DNA of 64,000 nucleotides from the NCBI GenBank assembly GCA_002914845.1, contig JXTC01000141.1, positions 483,168 to 547,167 of the forward strand. Reading direction: 5' to 3'. The position numbers were made by a program, and so were the translations under genes. The notes beneath the pieces were generated by a model. The model saw only the letters and a list, made by a program, of their open reading frames with translations, did not search any database and was not told the origin of the DNA. The DNA is from Trema orientale. Lineage: Eukaryota; Streptophyta; Magnoliopsida; Rosales; Cannabaceae. Positions 1-11,682 of the stretch are shown here, piece after piece. Position 1 is the first letter of the stretch, and each line of letters starts with the position of its first letter.

Positions 1-2000
1 GAGAAGTATATGAAATACATAGGGAACAAAGGAAGCATAACAATATTTAATAATAGCTAATTGAAAAAGAAAAATAAAAATGGTTACACATAATAAATAC
101 AATACATATTACACTTATTAATGCTGGAGATAACAAAATATAACCAAATTCAAATGTAACAGAATTTAATAAAATATTTCAACAGTTTGTAAGACTGATC
201 ACAATAGCAGGGAAATAAATGCATCAATATTATATTAGTAATACAAACAATAGATATTAATTTACAACAAAACAAAGTACCTATATATATAATATAAAGA
301 AGGAACTACAGAGTAAAGATGGACAACAGAGCATAATAAATATGTATGATACCTGAGGTCCTTTGTAGAAAAATGTTTGAAACCAAATCCCAGCCAAGTA
401 CAGATTATACACAGGGGATAGAAAAAGGATAAAAAAACAGTGGATGTAGTGGAAGAAAATGACAGTGGATGTTGCAGAAGAAAGTGACAGTGAAATAAGC
501 AAGCCATAAGCACAGAAGTGGATAAGGAAAGGTAAAATATACAGAATACAGTAAATGACTATAACATATATTATCCGGGAAATGTATAAAAAGTATTGAG
601 TTAAAGTTAAACAGATGGCAATGCCCTAATATAACATATAATAATAATAATAAAAAAGAGTCAAAAGCTTACTAAGCATGGATACCTAAAGGAAATAAAG
701 AATGAGAGTGAGCTGTATTTTCCTAAAATCCTAAAAAAAATGGGGAAAGGAAAAGAAAAAGAAAACACTCCAAAAATATATCCACAAAAAAAAAAAAAGA
801 ATATTCTGACTGCATTTACGATTTGTTTTTTTTTTTCCTATTTTAATCTCAATAATATAACTGACTCAAAGCAGTATTAATGAGATCTTATACACAGTAA
901 CAAAATCCTAAATGCAAAAAAAACAAAAAAAAAAAAAAAGAATATTCTGACTGCATTTACGATTTGTTTTTTTTTTTCCTATTTTAATCTCAATAATATA
1001 ACTGACTCAAAGCAGTATTAATGAGATCTTATACACAGTAACAAAATCCTAAATGCAAATAGACAGGACATTTATAGCAGATGCAGAGCTCATAATTAAT
1101 ATAGAAAAAAATCTGCAACACAAAAAAAGAAAAGTAAAAAAATTCAAGAATGATCCTGAAAACAACCCATAAATTTGAAGTCACACAAAAAATTGGCACA
1201 TATATTTATTTGTCAGCATATTTTTGCAAAAAGTACAACAAAAAGCCCAATAAAAATAGACGAAAAAATAGATGCAACCCCAAAATAAGAGAATGTCGGA
1301 TTAACAGACCCATCAACCTAAACTATATCAAAAGCCCAAAACACAGTAAGTCCTAAGGAACATACAGATCAAAGGATCCGAAAGAGTAAAGAAGCAACAA
1401 AATTCTGATCTAAATAATCCGATCTACATGAAGAAACTAAAGATAAAGAACCCAATCTATACCAAAAAGACCAAAGATCAAACAACAGGAGATTGAAAAA
1501 AAAAACCCAAAGATAAAAAAACAAAAAATAAAAAAGGGAAGGGGAAAAACGTAGAAAAGCACTGAATCGAAGAACACCGTGAAAAGTTGCCAAAAGATAA
1601 GAAAGGAAGGCACGATCGAAGAAAATAAAAACCAAATAAAAAAAAAAAGAGAAGAGATAAAGAGAGAGCATCTGAGAAGAGAGGAAGATAGAAGCATTAA
1701 ATGTACAAAAAAAAGAGAGAACAAAGAATGCCAAGCAATGAATCCAAGGGACAAAAACTAATGAGATACCCAAAAGATTACACTCGTGCCACTCAGCCGA
1801 AGCAACAATTCTGGGAACATAAACGGAATTAAAAATAACCCGCATGAAATTACCAAAGAAACTACACTTTCAGCTACTCCTCAGCACACTCAAAGAATAA
1901 AGACGTAAATTTACAATTAAAGTCCAGAAAAGATAAAAGAAAATAAAAAATGTGTCACTGCTCATCTACAGTGATCCCATCCCCAACGTTAGATATATAT
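1..2000. other. AT-rich spacer without a recognisable gene
   Basis: This stretch is A-rich on the + strand, with long A and T runs. The open frames it contains (for example 1369-1845 on the minus strand) translate to Phe/Leu/Ser-rich low-complexity peptides, as expected from purine-rich DNA read on the opposite strand. I see no domain, no splice structure and no recognisable transposon end. The only clear structure is the tandem duplication listed separately. Confidence 0.6.
786..1058. repeat. Tandem duplication, 2 copies, period 141 bp
   Basis: A unit made of an A-run, GAATATTCTGACTGCATTTA, a T-run and then a stretch ending AAATCCTAAATGCAAA occurs twice. The GAATATTCTGAC anchor is at 799 and again at 940. 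The copies are nearly identical outside the homopolymers, so the duplication looks recent. A-runs flank both copies, which fits slippage or unequal exchange. Confidence 0.85.
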
Positions 2001-4080
2001 AATAATGTGTCTAGATATAAAATTATCAAAAAGGACAAAAACATAATCATAACTCCTCCGATATCAAATTTGGAAGAGAATTTGAGTAGTTTTTCATTTG
2101 CATTCATTTGAACATTAATCTGATTTTGAGAAAATTAATTAGTAAAATTATTGATGAACCAAAGCAATTTGGATTACATTGACAACAAGAAAAAAGTTTT
2201 GATTGATGGGGAATGATTTTATATTATAAGTCTCGTCAACATCTGTAGGCAGTTCTTTTTTTAAAGAATAAAAATCTATGTTAATTTTTTTTTTTGTTGT
2301 ATAATACTTTTATTCATCTTTATCTTCAATTTTTTTTCCCACCAGAAAAAAGGGATAGATTATAACATAAAAAAAGTTTAAGCGATTGAGAGTTTTTTTC
2401 GTCTATAGCTTATCTTAAAAAAGGATATGCCGACTACTCTGTACTTTTTCCATTTTTTTTTCCCTCAATTTTTTTGTTTTAATTTATATCCAATGGCTCT
2501 TATATATATTATTTTTTCTTTTTTTCCTTTTTTTTTTTTTTTTCTAGAACAAGGATGATGGCTACCCTCTCTTTATAAAGGATTGGCTTCCAAAATGATG
2601 AAGATGGATTCTTTTGGAATATAAAAAATATATAAAAAAATAATAAATATTTTGAAAGATTCTTTTGTGATGTAAATAGAAAATGAATATATAAAGTTAA
2701 TTAGGTGATGGATTTAGAACTTCCCCTAAAATTATTAATACTTTAGTTATTTGGAACTATAATTTATTTTGCTAGTTTTATTACTTTTATATATTTTTTA
2801 GATTGAAATTCTTGAAGGATTTCTTTTATCAACCCTTTTTACGTACAACTTAAATGAGAAACCAGAGATTGTCTTTCACGATTTTGCTTGGCCTCTTCAC
2901 CTTATGTGGAAAACCTCAATGCTTTTTTTTTCTTTTTTTTTTTCAGTCTTCTTTTTTTTCACCTTTTTTTTAAACTATAAATCCTTTTTATTAATTTGTT
3001 TGGCAACAAATATAGCATTTAGATACAAAATCTTCTTTTTTTTCACCTTTTTTTTAAAACTATAAATCCTTTTTATTTATTTGTTTGGCAACAAATATAG
3101 CATTTAGATACAAAACATATAGAGGGGCATTTAGGTAAATTGACAGTTTAATTTGGGTCTAAATTAAGGAATGTATAAATTTAAAACAATTTGAAATTTG
3201 AGAGTAAATGTTGATAATACCCAAAATCAAAAGTATAAATCGAATAAATAGTCAAAATACAGGTATAAAAATGACATTAACCCTTCTTTTTGGAAATTAT
3301 TTTTAGGACTTTTCAGCCAAATAGTTGAATTTTGGATCATAATTTACAAAGCAGCTATTTTTCAAACACTGTCAAAAAATGGCCGAATTTTGAAAATTAT
3401 TTTAAAAATGACTGTTTTTCATATTTAATATATCAAAATATATTGATTTTTTATTTTTTGAAAATTGATTTTTTTTTTTAAATTGGTTTATTTTTTGAAA
3501 AATTGATCTACTTTATAAAAAATTGATTTACTTTATTTAGTATATCAAAATATATATAGATTTATTTTTTTAAAATTGATTTATTTTTAAATTTTTATTT
3601 ATTTTTTAAAAAATTGATTTACTTTTTCAAAATTTTATTTACTTTATAAAAAAATAGATGAACTGAAAAAAGACTATTTATCAAAATAAAATTATAAAAC
3701 GACTATTTATTAAATAGGTGTGAAAAATGCCATTTTTCAAATTGATCTTAAAAGGCCATTTTTTGTAAATACTCAATTTTGGAAAGGCCATTTTTTTTCA
3801 AAAACTGTTAAAAATTCGCTGAATCTTGAAAATAATTTAGAAAATGGCTATTTTTTATATGGGTTAAACTGTAAAAAAAATACCCTAAGGTTTGGGTGTT
3901 TAATAATTTAAACCCTGAAATTTGGACTTTGTAAAATAATGCACTAAAATTAATAATTTTTGAAAATTAATACCATGAGTTAACTTTTTGAATAACTTTA
4001 ACTGATAAAAGACATTAATATCCTCAAAATTAAGGAGAATATTAAGGATTAATCCAGTTTTAGTGGAGAATGTTATCGAA
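2001..4080. other. AT-rich spacer without a recognisable gene
   Basis: T-rich sequence with poly-T tracts. From about 3290 to 3900 there are degenerate repeats of TTGATTTA-like and AAATGGCCATTTT-like words, which look like decayed repeat DNA. The open frame at 3720-3911 lies wholly inside this material and has no recognisable domain. No gene is supported. Confidence 0.55.
2947..3115. repeat. Tandem duplication, 2 copies, period 84 bp
   Basis: A unit starting TCTTCTTTTTTTTCACC and containing TTTGGCAACAAATATAGCAT occurs at 2947-3030 and 3031-3115. The copies differ by one or two bases and homopolymer length. Nothing suggests function. Confidence 0.88.
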
Positions 4081-4224
4081 TGGTCAAAGCATAATTAGCA
4101 TTACATCTTAGAGTATCATCGGTCATCGATGTGAAAGGAGTTGTTCGAATCACTACTCAGGATAAGGTGCCGAGTAATATGAATAACTCTCTTACAGACG
4201 TGCTGCCAGAATGAGGGCGCTAGG
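4081..4224 (+). mobile_element. 3' end of a gypsy-type internal region with a polypurine-like tract
   Basis: The sequence just before the LTR-like start at 4225 ends in a purine-rich stretch (GAATGAGGGCGCTAGG) directly abutting TGTCACGGTCC. A polypurine tract immediately before a TG is the usual 3' junction of a plant LTR retrotransposon in + orientation. No coding domain is left, so this is only a short remnant. Recognition rests on the junction. Confidence 0.45.
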
Positions 4225-4784
4225 TGTCACGGTCCGGGATTTTCAATGTCGATAATGACCGTGCGGTACCGAGACTTCCCAAGTCCCGGTCAGCCTTCCG
4301 CCTATCCGTGTACCATTGGTCACTTTTTCGCGCCTTAAAGTGTGCATGTTCCAAGCCACACGCCCATAAGAACGACTCCCACTGAGTCTTGCTCGTGAGT
4401 AACTATGATGGCTTCCGTGTGCCATGGCCTTCGCCGAGCCACTCGCCCCGTTCATAGGTTCCTAACGTGCCATCGAGGTTCATGCCACATGCCCTCTCGC
4501 CCAAGGGTGTTCCCACCTTGGTGGCATGTGTCACTAGGTGCCGAGACCAAGTCGGTACTCCGTCTCTTCTAATAAAGCCCCACCAATATCTCTCGGATAG
4601 CTCCCGTAGCACTAAGGGTGTTGTTATGCCCATAAGCCAATCATCATGGCCACAAGCTCGCTGGAGAGCTGGCAAGTGTCCCTGATTCCTTTATGGCTCA
4701 CAGCCTTGTGTTCAACCTTCACGTGTGGGAGCATCGTGCCGCCCACCAGTTTTCCACTTACTACTGAGGCCCACGTGAGGTCTA

Positions 4785-4994
4785 CCTGTGACCAACATGT
4801 GTTGAGGCATGCGCGGTCTTGGCATACTACCCATCCTCTAATAGTCCCCCTCCACAAGTGGCTTGCCTGAGGCCAACTTGTGTTGAAGCATGCATGGTCT
4901 TGGCGCACCATGCATCCTCGGTCTCTCCATGAGTGACCTTCCTGTGACCATCTCATGTTGAGGCTTACGTGGTCTAGGAGCCCCACGCATCCTC
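4785..4994 (+). repeat. Three diverged direct repeats of about 54 bp
   Basis: Three related segments each begin CCTGTG or CCTGAG and end CATCCTC: 4785-4838, 4866-4919 and 4941-4994. They share the core pattern 'TGTTGA(A/G)GC(A/T)(T/ )…GGTCT(T/A)GG'. They lie within the GC-rich LTR. Internal repeats of this kind are common in plant gypsy LTRs. Confidence 0.65.
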
Positions 4995-5174
4995 TAGGAA
5001 GCTCAGTCCACGAACCGTGCTTACGGCATAGCATACCGCAAGTCGAACGCACCACTGAACCTCACGTGTGGAGACTATGCGTAATACTGGGCGACCGGTA
5101 CTGTCCATGTGTCTCTCGTACTCGTGGAGACATCGAGGGTCCCCTCGTGGTTCCCTAGTGCCCGCCCCTACAAG

Positions 5175-5257
5175 CACTCTCCGTGTGCTAGTAGGTAGCT
5201 CACTTAGCCATCGGTACCCACCGTGGCCGGGGTGGTGGAGAGCCAACACCATGCACC
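5175..5257 (+). repeat. Left copy of an 83-bp segment, repeated at 6808-6889
   Basis: CACTCTCCGTGTGCTAGTAG and the following bases up to ATGCACC recur at 6808-6889 with a few substitutions. The two copies were adjacent (about 100 bp apart) in the host LTR. The solo LTR at 5258-6789 later landed at the end of the first copy, separating them by about 1.5 kb. This explains why the sequence flanking the solo LTR is similar on both sides beyond the 5-bp target duplication. Confidence 0.8.
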
Positions 5258-6789
5258 TGCTGGTGTTTACTGGAATAAATTTCCGGAAAATATTTTCATA
5301 AAATGATTTTCAAGAACACCATAGTTTTGTAAAATCAAGAGACGCAGCGGAATTGGTCGTTTAAAATTTTTCTTTTTACAAAACATTTCGGATCGTGATC
5401 TAACATAAATTAACTCTTGATCTAGACAAGAATAATACCTAGATTCGCTCCACAACCTTCTCATCTTCCCGTCTATTCTCAAAACCCGTTTGATTGATCC
5501 GGTGAGTGGTCACCTTCTTGATTTCCAACAAAGAGATCCACAGAAGAACAAGAAGACAATCTTCTTGAACCGATTTCTCCGGGATGGCCGGAAAAACACT
5601 AAGGATAGTGAAATCCTAGTGCTGGCCGATTTTTCTCTCTCCCTTCTTCTCTCTGTTATGCGTGTAACACCCTCTTCCTTAAGGGGTGTTTCACGTGTTG
5701 TGTATATTGTGTAGTTAGAGAACTTTTCTCTTAACTATAGAGAGATTAGTAANAATGGACCATATACCCACTATCATAATTAACTCTTAATTATGATTGG
5801 GCCTTGTCCATTAATATTGGGACACACCACTATAGGCCCAATATTGAACTCTTGAACTAAATGTCATTTATTTTTCTGTGAAGCTTGTTAACAATTAATT
5901 AGCTTGATCCATTTAGCATATACTATACCTGTAGACATACCCCCGATGCAATGCCGTACTAGTAGGGTGAAATTACCGTATTACCCTTCTAGTACATATT
6001 TACCTTTGAGTTACCATTTTTCATCTAATGGATAATAGTTGACTATAGTGTTTGTATCTGCTCATACTAACACAGTCAAATTCACATAGTGAATATCGGG
6101 GCCCTGGTTTATATTATCCAAGTACTTGAAAAAACTCAAAGTGAAATTATATGCATGGTGTCCATTATGAGAAACGTTCTACACATTTCATATACCTTAT
6201 CTTCCAAGATACCGGAGTTTGAACCATAAATCGGAACTAGTCCTTAAGTAACTCAAGAAGACAAAACACATAAAAGCAAGTTCGTTAGTCACTAGGATTA
6301 AGGTCTTCTACAATAGTGCTAGATTAGTGAAATTAGAAATATGAGTTACGGCACTTAACCTCAAATTCTAATTCACTAGGTCCTGTTCGATGTTGTTATA
6401 ACTTTCTTATAACACACTAGTGTTTCTATCCGAAGACTCACTTCGATAATTAGAGACTTCATTAATTAAATAGACAACACTACATTCTATGGCATAGTAA
6501 AGTATTCCATCTTCAATATGCAGAATGCGAACAATTTAATTTAGACATAATGAAATAAAGAATATAATGTCTCCCACATATGAACTCTTCATACGAATAA
6601 TTCTTTATTACTCATTTCATGTCTTGGAATCTTTTAGATGTTTGCATAAAATAAACATACACATCACATGTATATCAATAGAAATTCATAACATGGAATT
6701 TATTAATAATAAATAGATATTAAATAATCCAACAAATATTGTTTATAATGTCTAAATAATATACTGCTTTATAGGACATTATTCCAACA
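5258..6789 (-). mobile_element. Solo LTR with 5-bp target duplication GCACC
   Basis: On the minus strand the segment starts TGTTGGAATAATGTCCTATA and ends CCAGCA. It is flanked by a perfect 5-bp repeat GCACC (5253-5257 and 6790-6794). No internal domain or second LTR is present, so it is a solo LTR left by LTR-LTR recombination. A diverged copy of the same family is at 52877-54521; both contain the shared landmarks ACGCAGCGGAATTGG and CCCCGATGCAAT. It carries one unresolved base at 5753. Length is 1532 bp. Confidence 0.88.
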
Positions 6790-7250
6790 GCACCCCCCTT
6801 AAAGAGCACTCTCCATATACTAGTAGGTAGCTCACTTAGCCATCGGTGCCCACTGTGACTGGGGTGGTGGAGAGCCAACACCATGCACCCCCCTTGAAGA
6901 GCATTTTGAGCTTTTAGCCTATTTTCCCAAAGAAACATGATTTTCGCCCAGAAAACATATGGCCTAATAAATACTTTTCTTTAGGATATCAACGAAACGA
7001 TCGCATATCTGTGATCCTCTCATCAAGGAGATCGGGTCCTCATGACCGGAAAAATTACTGGATGTAAGACGAACAAGTTACGAAATTCCAACTATGTCTC
7101 GAACAATGCTGAAAATTCTCACTATGTCCCGAAACTCCATATAAGTGACCGTAGGCAAACTCCCATAGGCAAAACCACATGGCTAGTTTCCTAGGCTCAC
7201 TCTTATCAAGGACGTGCCTTCCCACGGCACGTTACACTAGGCATTGGTGG

Positions 7251-8330
7251 AGTACCTACCAAATGAATTTTGACAGTCAAGTTAGCTAATGCTCATATTT
7301 AGATAAAGTAGAGTGTGAAATAGAAAGAGGTTTTAATCTTATGAAATGGTTAACCTCCTCAATTGAGGTTGGTGAGTCATGTAAATAGGCAGCCAAAGTA
7401 TGATTGTAGCAATTGGGTTGTCTTTATTAACTGGCAAGTGATCAGGGTCGTTGATCTCATGGATTTTGACCGATGTGATGTGTTGCTCTATTGTCTGGCA
7501 TATTTCCAAGCTGTCCAGCTAGTTGGGGTGGCTCTATGAATAGCATTCATGTTGTGTCTTGGGATTGTATTTGCCAATTATGCGGAAATAAGCCAGTATT
7601 AGGCGAATCTTTGTTGTCAGCGAGTTAATGTTCGAGGTTATAGTGTTATTTAGTCCATGCCAGGGCTGACAATGGTTGTAATGCTCGATTCCGTGCCTGT
7701 CTTTCTCGATGGTCATTGCAGGATTCCTTGGTTTTGGGCACCACGTATTAATGAACAATAACTATTGGAAACTTTTACTTTCTCGTGTATCGACCATAGG
7801 GCTTGGTTCTTGCCGAGTTTCTAAGTACTTTGGTGAATTATTCTACTACCTGCTTAATGGAGAATATGAATAAACTATATCAGGAATTTATATGATTATT
7901 ATTAATTAGACTATTTTATGTTTATATAATTATGTTTTGTTTAATTCTAAGTTTTATTTAGTTTTGAGTAACTAGTTTGATGTTTCCATTTTATAAATAT
8001 TTTTAGAAGATGTTAGTTTCCTATTTTTGTCTAAGAGTTTTTCTATAAATAAGCTTTTATATGTTCATTATTTTTAAAACTTGATTAATGATATATAACT
8101 ATTCATAAATTCTCTCTCTAAAATTCATTCTCTAATTCTCTAAATTCTTATATGATTCTTCCTAAATCTCTTTCTTTCTCTTTTTTCTCTCATATCTTCT
8201 AAATTCTCGCTCTTGTTCTACATTTATTGCTATTCGGATTTCACCCTAACAAAAACCACACTCATCTTCTGGACAAGTTCGGTGATGTTGTGCTGCTTAT
8301 AGAATTTATAATTATGCTAAAACTAGAAGT
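7251..8330. other. Unassigned spacer, probably decayed repeat
   Basis: The first 600 bp have mixed composition with no domain in any frame. From 7860 the sequence becomes AT-rich, ending in a pyrimidine-rich stretch (8100-8220). The open frames 7534-7758 (minus) and 8227-8466 (+) match nothing I recognise, and the second runs into the SINE. No gene is supported. Confidence 0.5.
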
Positions 8331-8348
8331 AAGCTACAAGCAAGATAT

Positions 8349-8510
8349 GCCAGCTGGGGCTAGCTCAGTTGGTCCAAGGCTTGAGGGATGTGTGTGTGAG
8401 TTTGGGGGGGTCAGGGGTTCAAACCTTGGTAGAGTGTGTGTGTGTTATTTTCCTTTAAATTTGTAGTAAGTGGTGGTCATTAGTTAAGCCCCACTTTTTA
8501 TAAAAAAATA
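8349..8510 (+). mobile_element. tRNA-derived SINE with 18-bp target duplication
   Basis: The head contains a pol III A-box-like GGGCTAGCTCAGTTGG and a B-box GGTTCAAACC about 45 bp apart, as in tRNA-derived SINEs. The body is followed by a short T/A-rich tail ending TTTTTATAAAAAAATA. The whole 162-bp unit is bracketed by a perfect 18-bp direct repeat, AAGCTACAAGCAAGATAT, at 8331-8348 and 8511-8528. That length is typical of LINE-mediated (target-primed) insertion. It is not a working tRNA gene: the region between the boxes is G/T-rich filler and no acceptor stem forms. Confidence 0.92.
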
Positions 8511-8528
8511 AAGCTACAAGCAAGATAT

Positions 8529-9179
8529 TTTAGCTTCTAAAAAATGATGTAAAAAGTGATTAGAAATTTGATACTTTTTTTACCAATGCTTCCAAATAAC
8601 TGTTTATTATTTATAAAACAATATGACATAAAAGCAAAATTTTCAAACACCGATTATGATCGAAATTATTCCCTAATCAAAATTAGAAGTTCTAAACGGA
8701 ATCCCGAAATGTGTTGAAAGATAAGCTTCCAATTCGCACCATTACATTAGAAAAACAAAAATAAAATGTGACCTAACTAACTAATTATTTTATGAAAAAG
8801 CAAAATTATTTATTGGAAAAAAAAAAGAAAAAAGAAAAAAAAGGAAAGCAAAGGAAATTCACTCAACGGTTTGCCCCTCTTTCCAAAAAGGGCTTAAAAA
8901 ACCTAATTCAACTACGTTGAAATGCACAACACCACACGCGGGTAACTCTTTTTCGTTGATGTTTGCCATAGCCTAGAGAGGCCTCTTCCTTTTGTTTTTC
9001 CTTCTCTCACACAGGGTTCATAGACTCACTTTCACTGGCGGCGAAGGCCCAAAACCCCTCTTTCCCTGATCTCCGCCACTAAACCCACACACACACCCCC
9101 TACAATCTTTCAGGGACTTAACAACACTTGTGCCCCAATCTTCGAGGCTATATTTGGGCTTCGTGTTCGAGCTACTGCA
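8529..9179 (+). promoter_or_regulatory. Upstream region and probable 5' UTR of TIM22
   Basis: This 650-bp spacer separates the SINE from the TIM22 start. It is AT-rich up to about 8870, then becomes C/T-rich with pyrimidine stretches (8990-9010, 9080-9105), as expected for a plant transcription start region and 5' UTR. I cannot point to a convincing TATA box. The ATG at 9180 is the first that opens the conserved protein. Confidence 0.4.
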
Positions 9180-11407
9180 ATGGCTTCTACTAGTCCCGAA
9201 AATGAATCTCCAAACGCTTCCTCCTCCATCTCGAATGAACCCGAGAAGCCCCCTATTGAGCCTATAAGACTGCCCACCGTTGAGGAAATTCGCGGCCAAG
9301 ATATTTGGAACAACTGTGGTGTTCGTAGTATCGTTAGTGGAGTCATGGGTATGGACCAGACAACGATTTTTTCTCTGTTTTTCTCTGATGGGTTTTTGTT
9401 TATTTGCTCCTTTTTTTTTTCCCCAATTTTATCTGCCTATCTTTTCGATTCTTCTAAAGTAGTCGTACTGGTTTAGTTATTTGATAAGTTTATTTGTGAC
9501 TTTTATGGACTTCGTGCTTCAATTACATGGAAAGTTTGGGCTTGGTTTTGAATTACCATAGCCAAATCTGCAAACAGTACTGACATTGGTGTTTTAAACA
9601 ATATAAAATTCTATTGACCAAAACTAACCGTAAAACATTGAGTAAATGGAGCTGAAAAAATAGAGTTTTAGAAAATGAACTTTTATTCCACTCATCCAAC
9701 ATCAGGTATATGTATGCCTTTTTTTTTCCCTACTTTCATATGGTGTTGTGGATTTAGATTTATGATGGGTTTTGGAATAATGCTGGTAAACCTGTGTAAT
9801 TATCTCTTTTTATGTACCTAGAACAATGAAGATTCCACTTAATTATTGAAATCTCAAGAAATTTTCTGATGTTTGTGGTCGCAGGCTTAGCCTGATTAGT
9901 AACCACACCAACCTCAAATGCTAAGGTTTAAGGTTCAGTTCCCCCTCACCCTTTTATTCGGAAATTATATGTTGTTTTGTTCTTGGATTTTGTGTATTAT
10001 TTTGTTGGCAATTGATTGGATTGTGTTGGTATGTTGGAGTCCCCCTCGCCCTTTTATCAAGAAATTATATGCTGTTTTGTTCTTGGATTTTGTGTATTAT
10101 TTTATTGGCAATTGATTGGATTGTGTTGGTTTGTTGGAGTTCTGCTACCTTCAGATCTTTAAAGATTATTGGTATTCGGTGATTTTTGGTTTATTTAATG
10201 GTTTTAGATGGTGTAAATTTTGTAGGTGGCGGTCTTGGATTGTTCATGGGTCTGTTTATAGGTTCTTTTGATAGTCCTATAACTCGAGATGAGATGAGTG
10301 GTAGGCAGCAATTTATTTATACCGCAAAGCAGATGGGGCGAAGGAGCTGGAGTTCCGCAAAGGCATTTGCAGTTATGGGATTGATTTTCTCTGCTGCTGA
10401 GTGCGTTATTGAAAAGGTAGCATGGAGACTCTTGAAAACTGAAGTATCTTACGTGTGATATTAGAGGTTCAATTTATCTGATATTGGAACTGATTTTTTC
10501 TGTGTGTTTTAGGCACGGGCCAAGCATGATACAACAAATACGGTTGTTGCTGGCTGTGTAACTGGAGGTGCAATATCGGCAAAAGGTAACATACTTCTCT
10601 TCCGTGATTGGCTTATGGTAGTTTACGCTTTTAGAAGAGTACCCAGAAAATGTCATACTTCCAATACTTGGTTTCAACCACAATAAATGATTGCTTGATG
10701 AACTTTACTCTAAATGCAGAGTAACCAGTAATTACATGTAGTATTCTTTAGCAAAGTCTTTCGCAGTTTCCCCTTATTCAGGGAGAAAATTTGAATGTAT
10801 TGCATTGCCGATTTTGGCGAAGGGCCTTATATGGATTTGTGATCAACAAAAAAAAAAAAGAAGATTGACTTAACAGGAAAGATTGAAAGTGTTTATTTGC
10901 AAACCAACAATTGGGTTGAAGTTAGTTGTTTAGAGTAACCTGCAAAAAATGATGATTAATTCAAGATGAGTTGTTCCTCCTCACTGAGTTTTAGGAATTG
11001 GTGCAACTAGGTACGTCGTATTTATATGGATATGGTGAAACTGATAATTAGAATCTAGGAAAGATACTTGCAGAAATTTATAGCTCTCTTCTCTGGGCGA
11101 AGGGAGGTCCTCCGCTCCAATTATCATGCTGTACACGACGAGCTATCCTTTGTTCTTACTTTTCTGCCTTCGGTAGATGAAAAACTAGTAGTTCTATTGA
11201 TGAAGGGGTTAAAGAGTGCAGCTACTTGGGTCAACTAGAAATCTTGTTATTGTTGTTCTTATGGTCTCATTATTTTCTTCTATGTCACATCTTCTCATTC
11301 TCTCCTGTTGTGTTGCTGTAGGTGGTCCAAAGGCAGCGTGTGCCGGTTGTGCTGGCTTTGCAGCATTCTCAGTCGTTATAGAGAAGTTCTTGGATAGATA
11401 TGATTGA
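9180..11407 (+). CDS. TIM22: Mitochondrial import inner membrane translocase subunit TIM22
   Basis: Four exons join in frame: 9180-9348, 10226-10416, 10513-10585, 11322-11407, all with GT-AG introns. They give a 172-residue protein. Family knowledge: TIM22 forms the inner-membrane channel that inserts multi-spanning carrier proteins into the mitochondrial inner membrane. In the sequence, residues 1-40 are a hydrophilic Ser/Pro/Glu-rich leader. The conserved core starts with IRLPTVEEIRGQDIWNNCGV, followed by glycine-rich membrane helices of the Tim17/22/23 family (VMGGGLGLFMGLF), the AKQMGRRSW stretch, AECVIEKARAKHD, GCVTGG and a terminal GGPKAACAGCAGF helix. Length and order match plant TIM22 (Arabidopsis At3g10110 type). 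The next gene starts 800 bp downstream on the same strand but independently. The exon model comes from conserved splice sites and protein continuity. Confidence 0.95.
9938..10139. repeat. Tandem duplication in TIM22 intron 1, period 100 bp
   Basis: The segment CCCTTTTAT…GAAATTATATG…TTGGCAATTGATTGGATTG occurs twice, with GAAATTATAT at 9961 and 10061. The copies differ at about ten positions. It lies wholly inside intron 1 (9349-10225) and does not touch the splice sites. Confidence 0.88.
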
Positions 11408-11676
11408 GTGAATTGCTGTTCTTGCTCCAATTTTTGCAGATACTAGTTATCAAAAACTCTACACTTTACCTGAAGTAACGGTTTCCCGGCTATTTAAAAT
11501 ATATTTATTTTGACACAATCCTCGATTAGATTTTTCATCAAGAGAGTATGCAAGTTAAAATGGCTTTCTACTATTTTTATTTCAGATATTTATTTTTGTT
11601 TTGACCAAAGCTTCATTGGCAATGTATTCTTCAGACTGAAGAATTGAGTGAATGACATAGATGCTTCCGACATTCT

Positions 11677-11682
11677 AATAAA
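11677..11682 (+). terminator. Candidate polyadenylation signal of TIM22
   Basis: An AATAAA hexamer lies 270 bp after the TIM22 stop codon in a T/A-rich 3' region, and a near repeat TAATAAAT follows. The position is plausible for a plant 3' UTR. There is no transcript evidence. Confidence 0.4.

Larger units (their letters stand above)
4225..7250 (+). mobile_element. Degenerate LTR (gypsy-like, + strand), interrupted by a solo LTR
   Basis: The block begins TGTCACGGTCCGGGATTTTC after a polypurine-like tract and is clearly more GC-rich than its surroundings. It contains short internal direct repeats (4785-4994) and a duplicated 83-bp segment. A separate LTR is inserted at 5258-6789. Without that insertion the block is roughly 1.5 kb. 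The 3' boundary is uncertain: I see no clear terminal CA with a target duplication, and 7250 is only where the character of the sequence changes. Open frames here (4403-4675, 4624-5055, 4974-5252) overlap on both strands and look non-coding. Confidence 0.45.

Noticed and set aside
1369-1845. 158-codon minus-strand frame rich in Phe and Leu
   Set aside because: It is the reverse of an A/G-rich stretch with many AAAA and GAAG words, and an overlapping frame at 1437-1754 has the same character.
8357-8440. Possible tRNA gene
   Set aside because: Pol III boxes are present but no acceptor or anticodon stems pair, and the unit has a tail and an 18-bp target duplication. It is a SINE.
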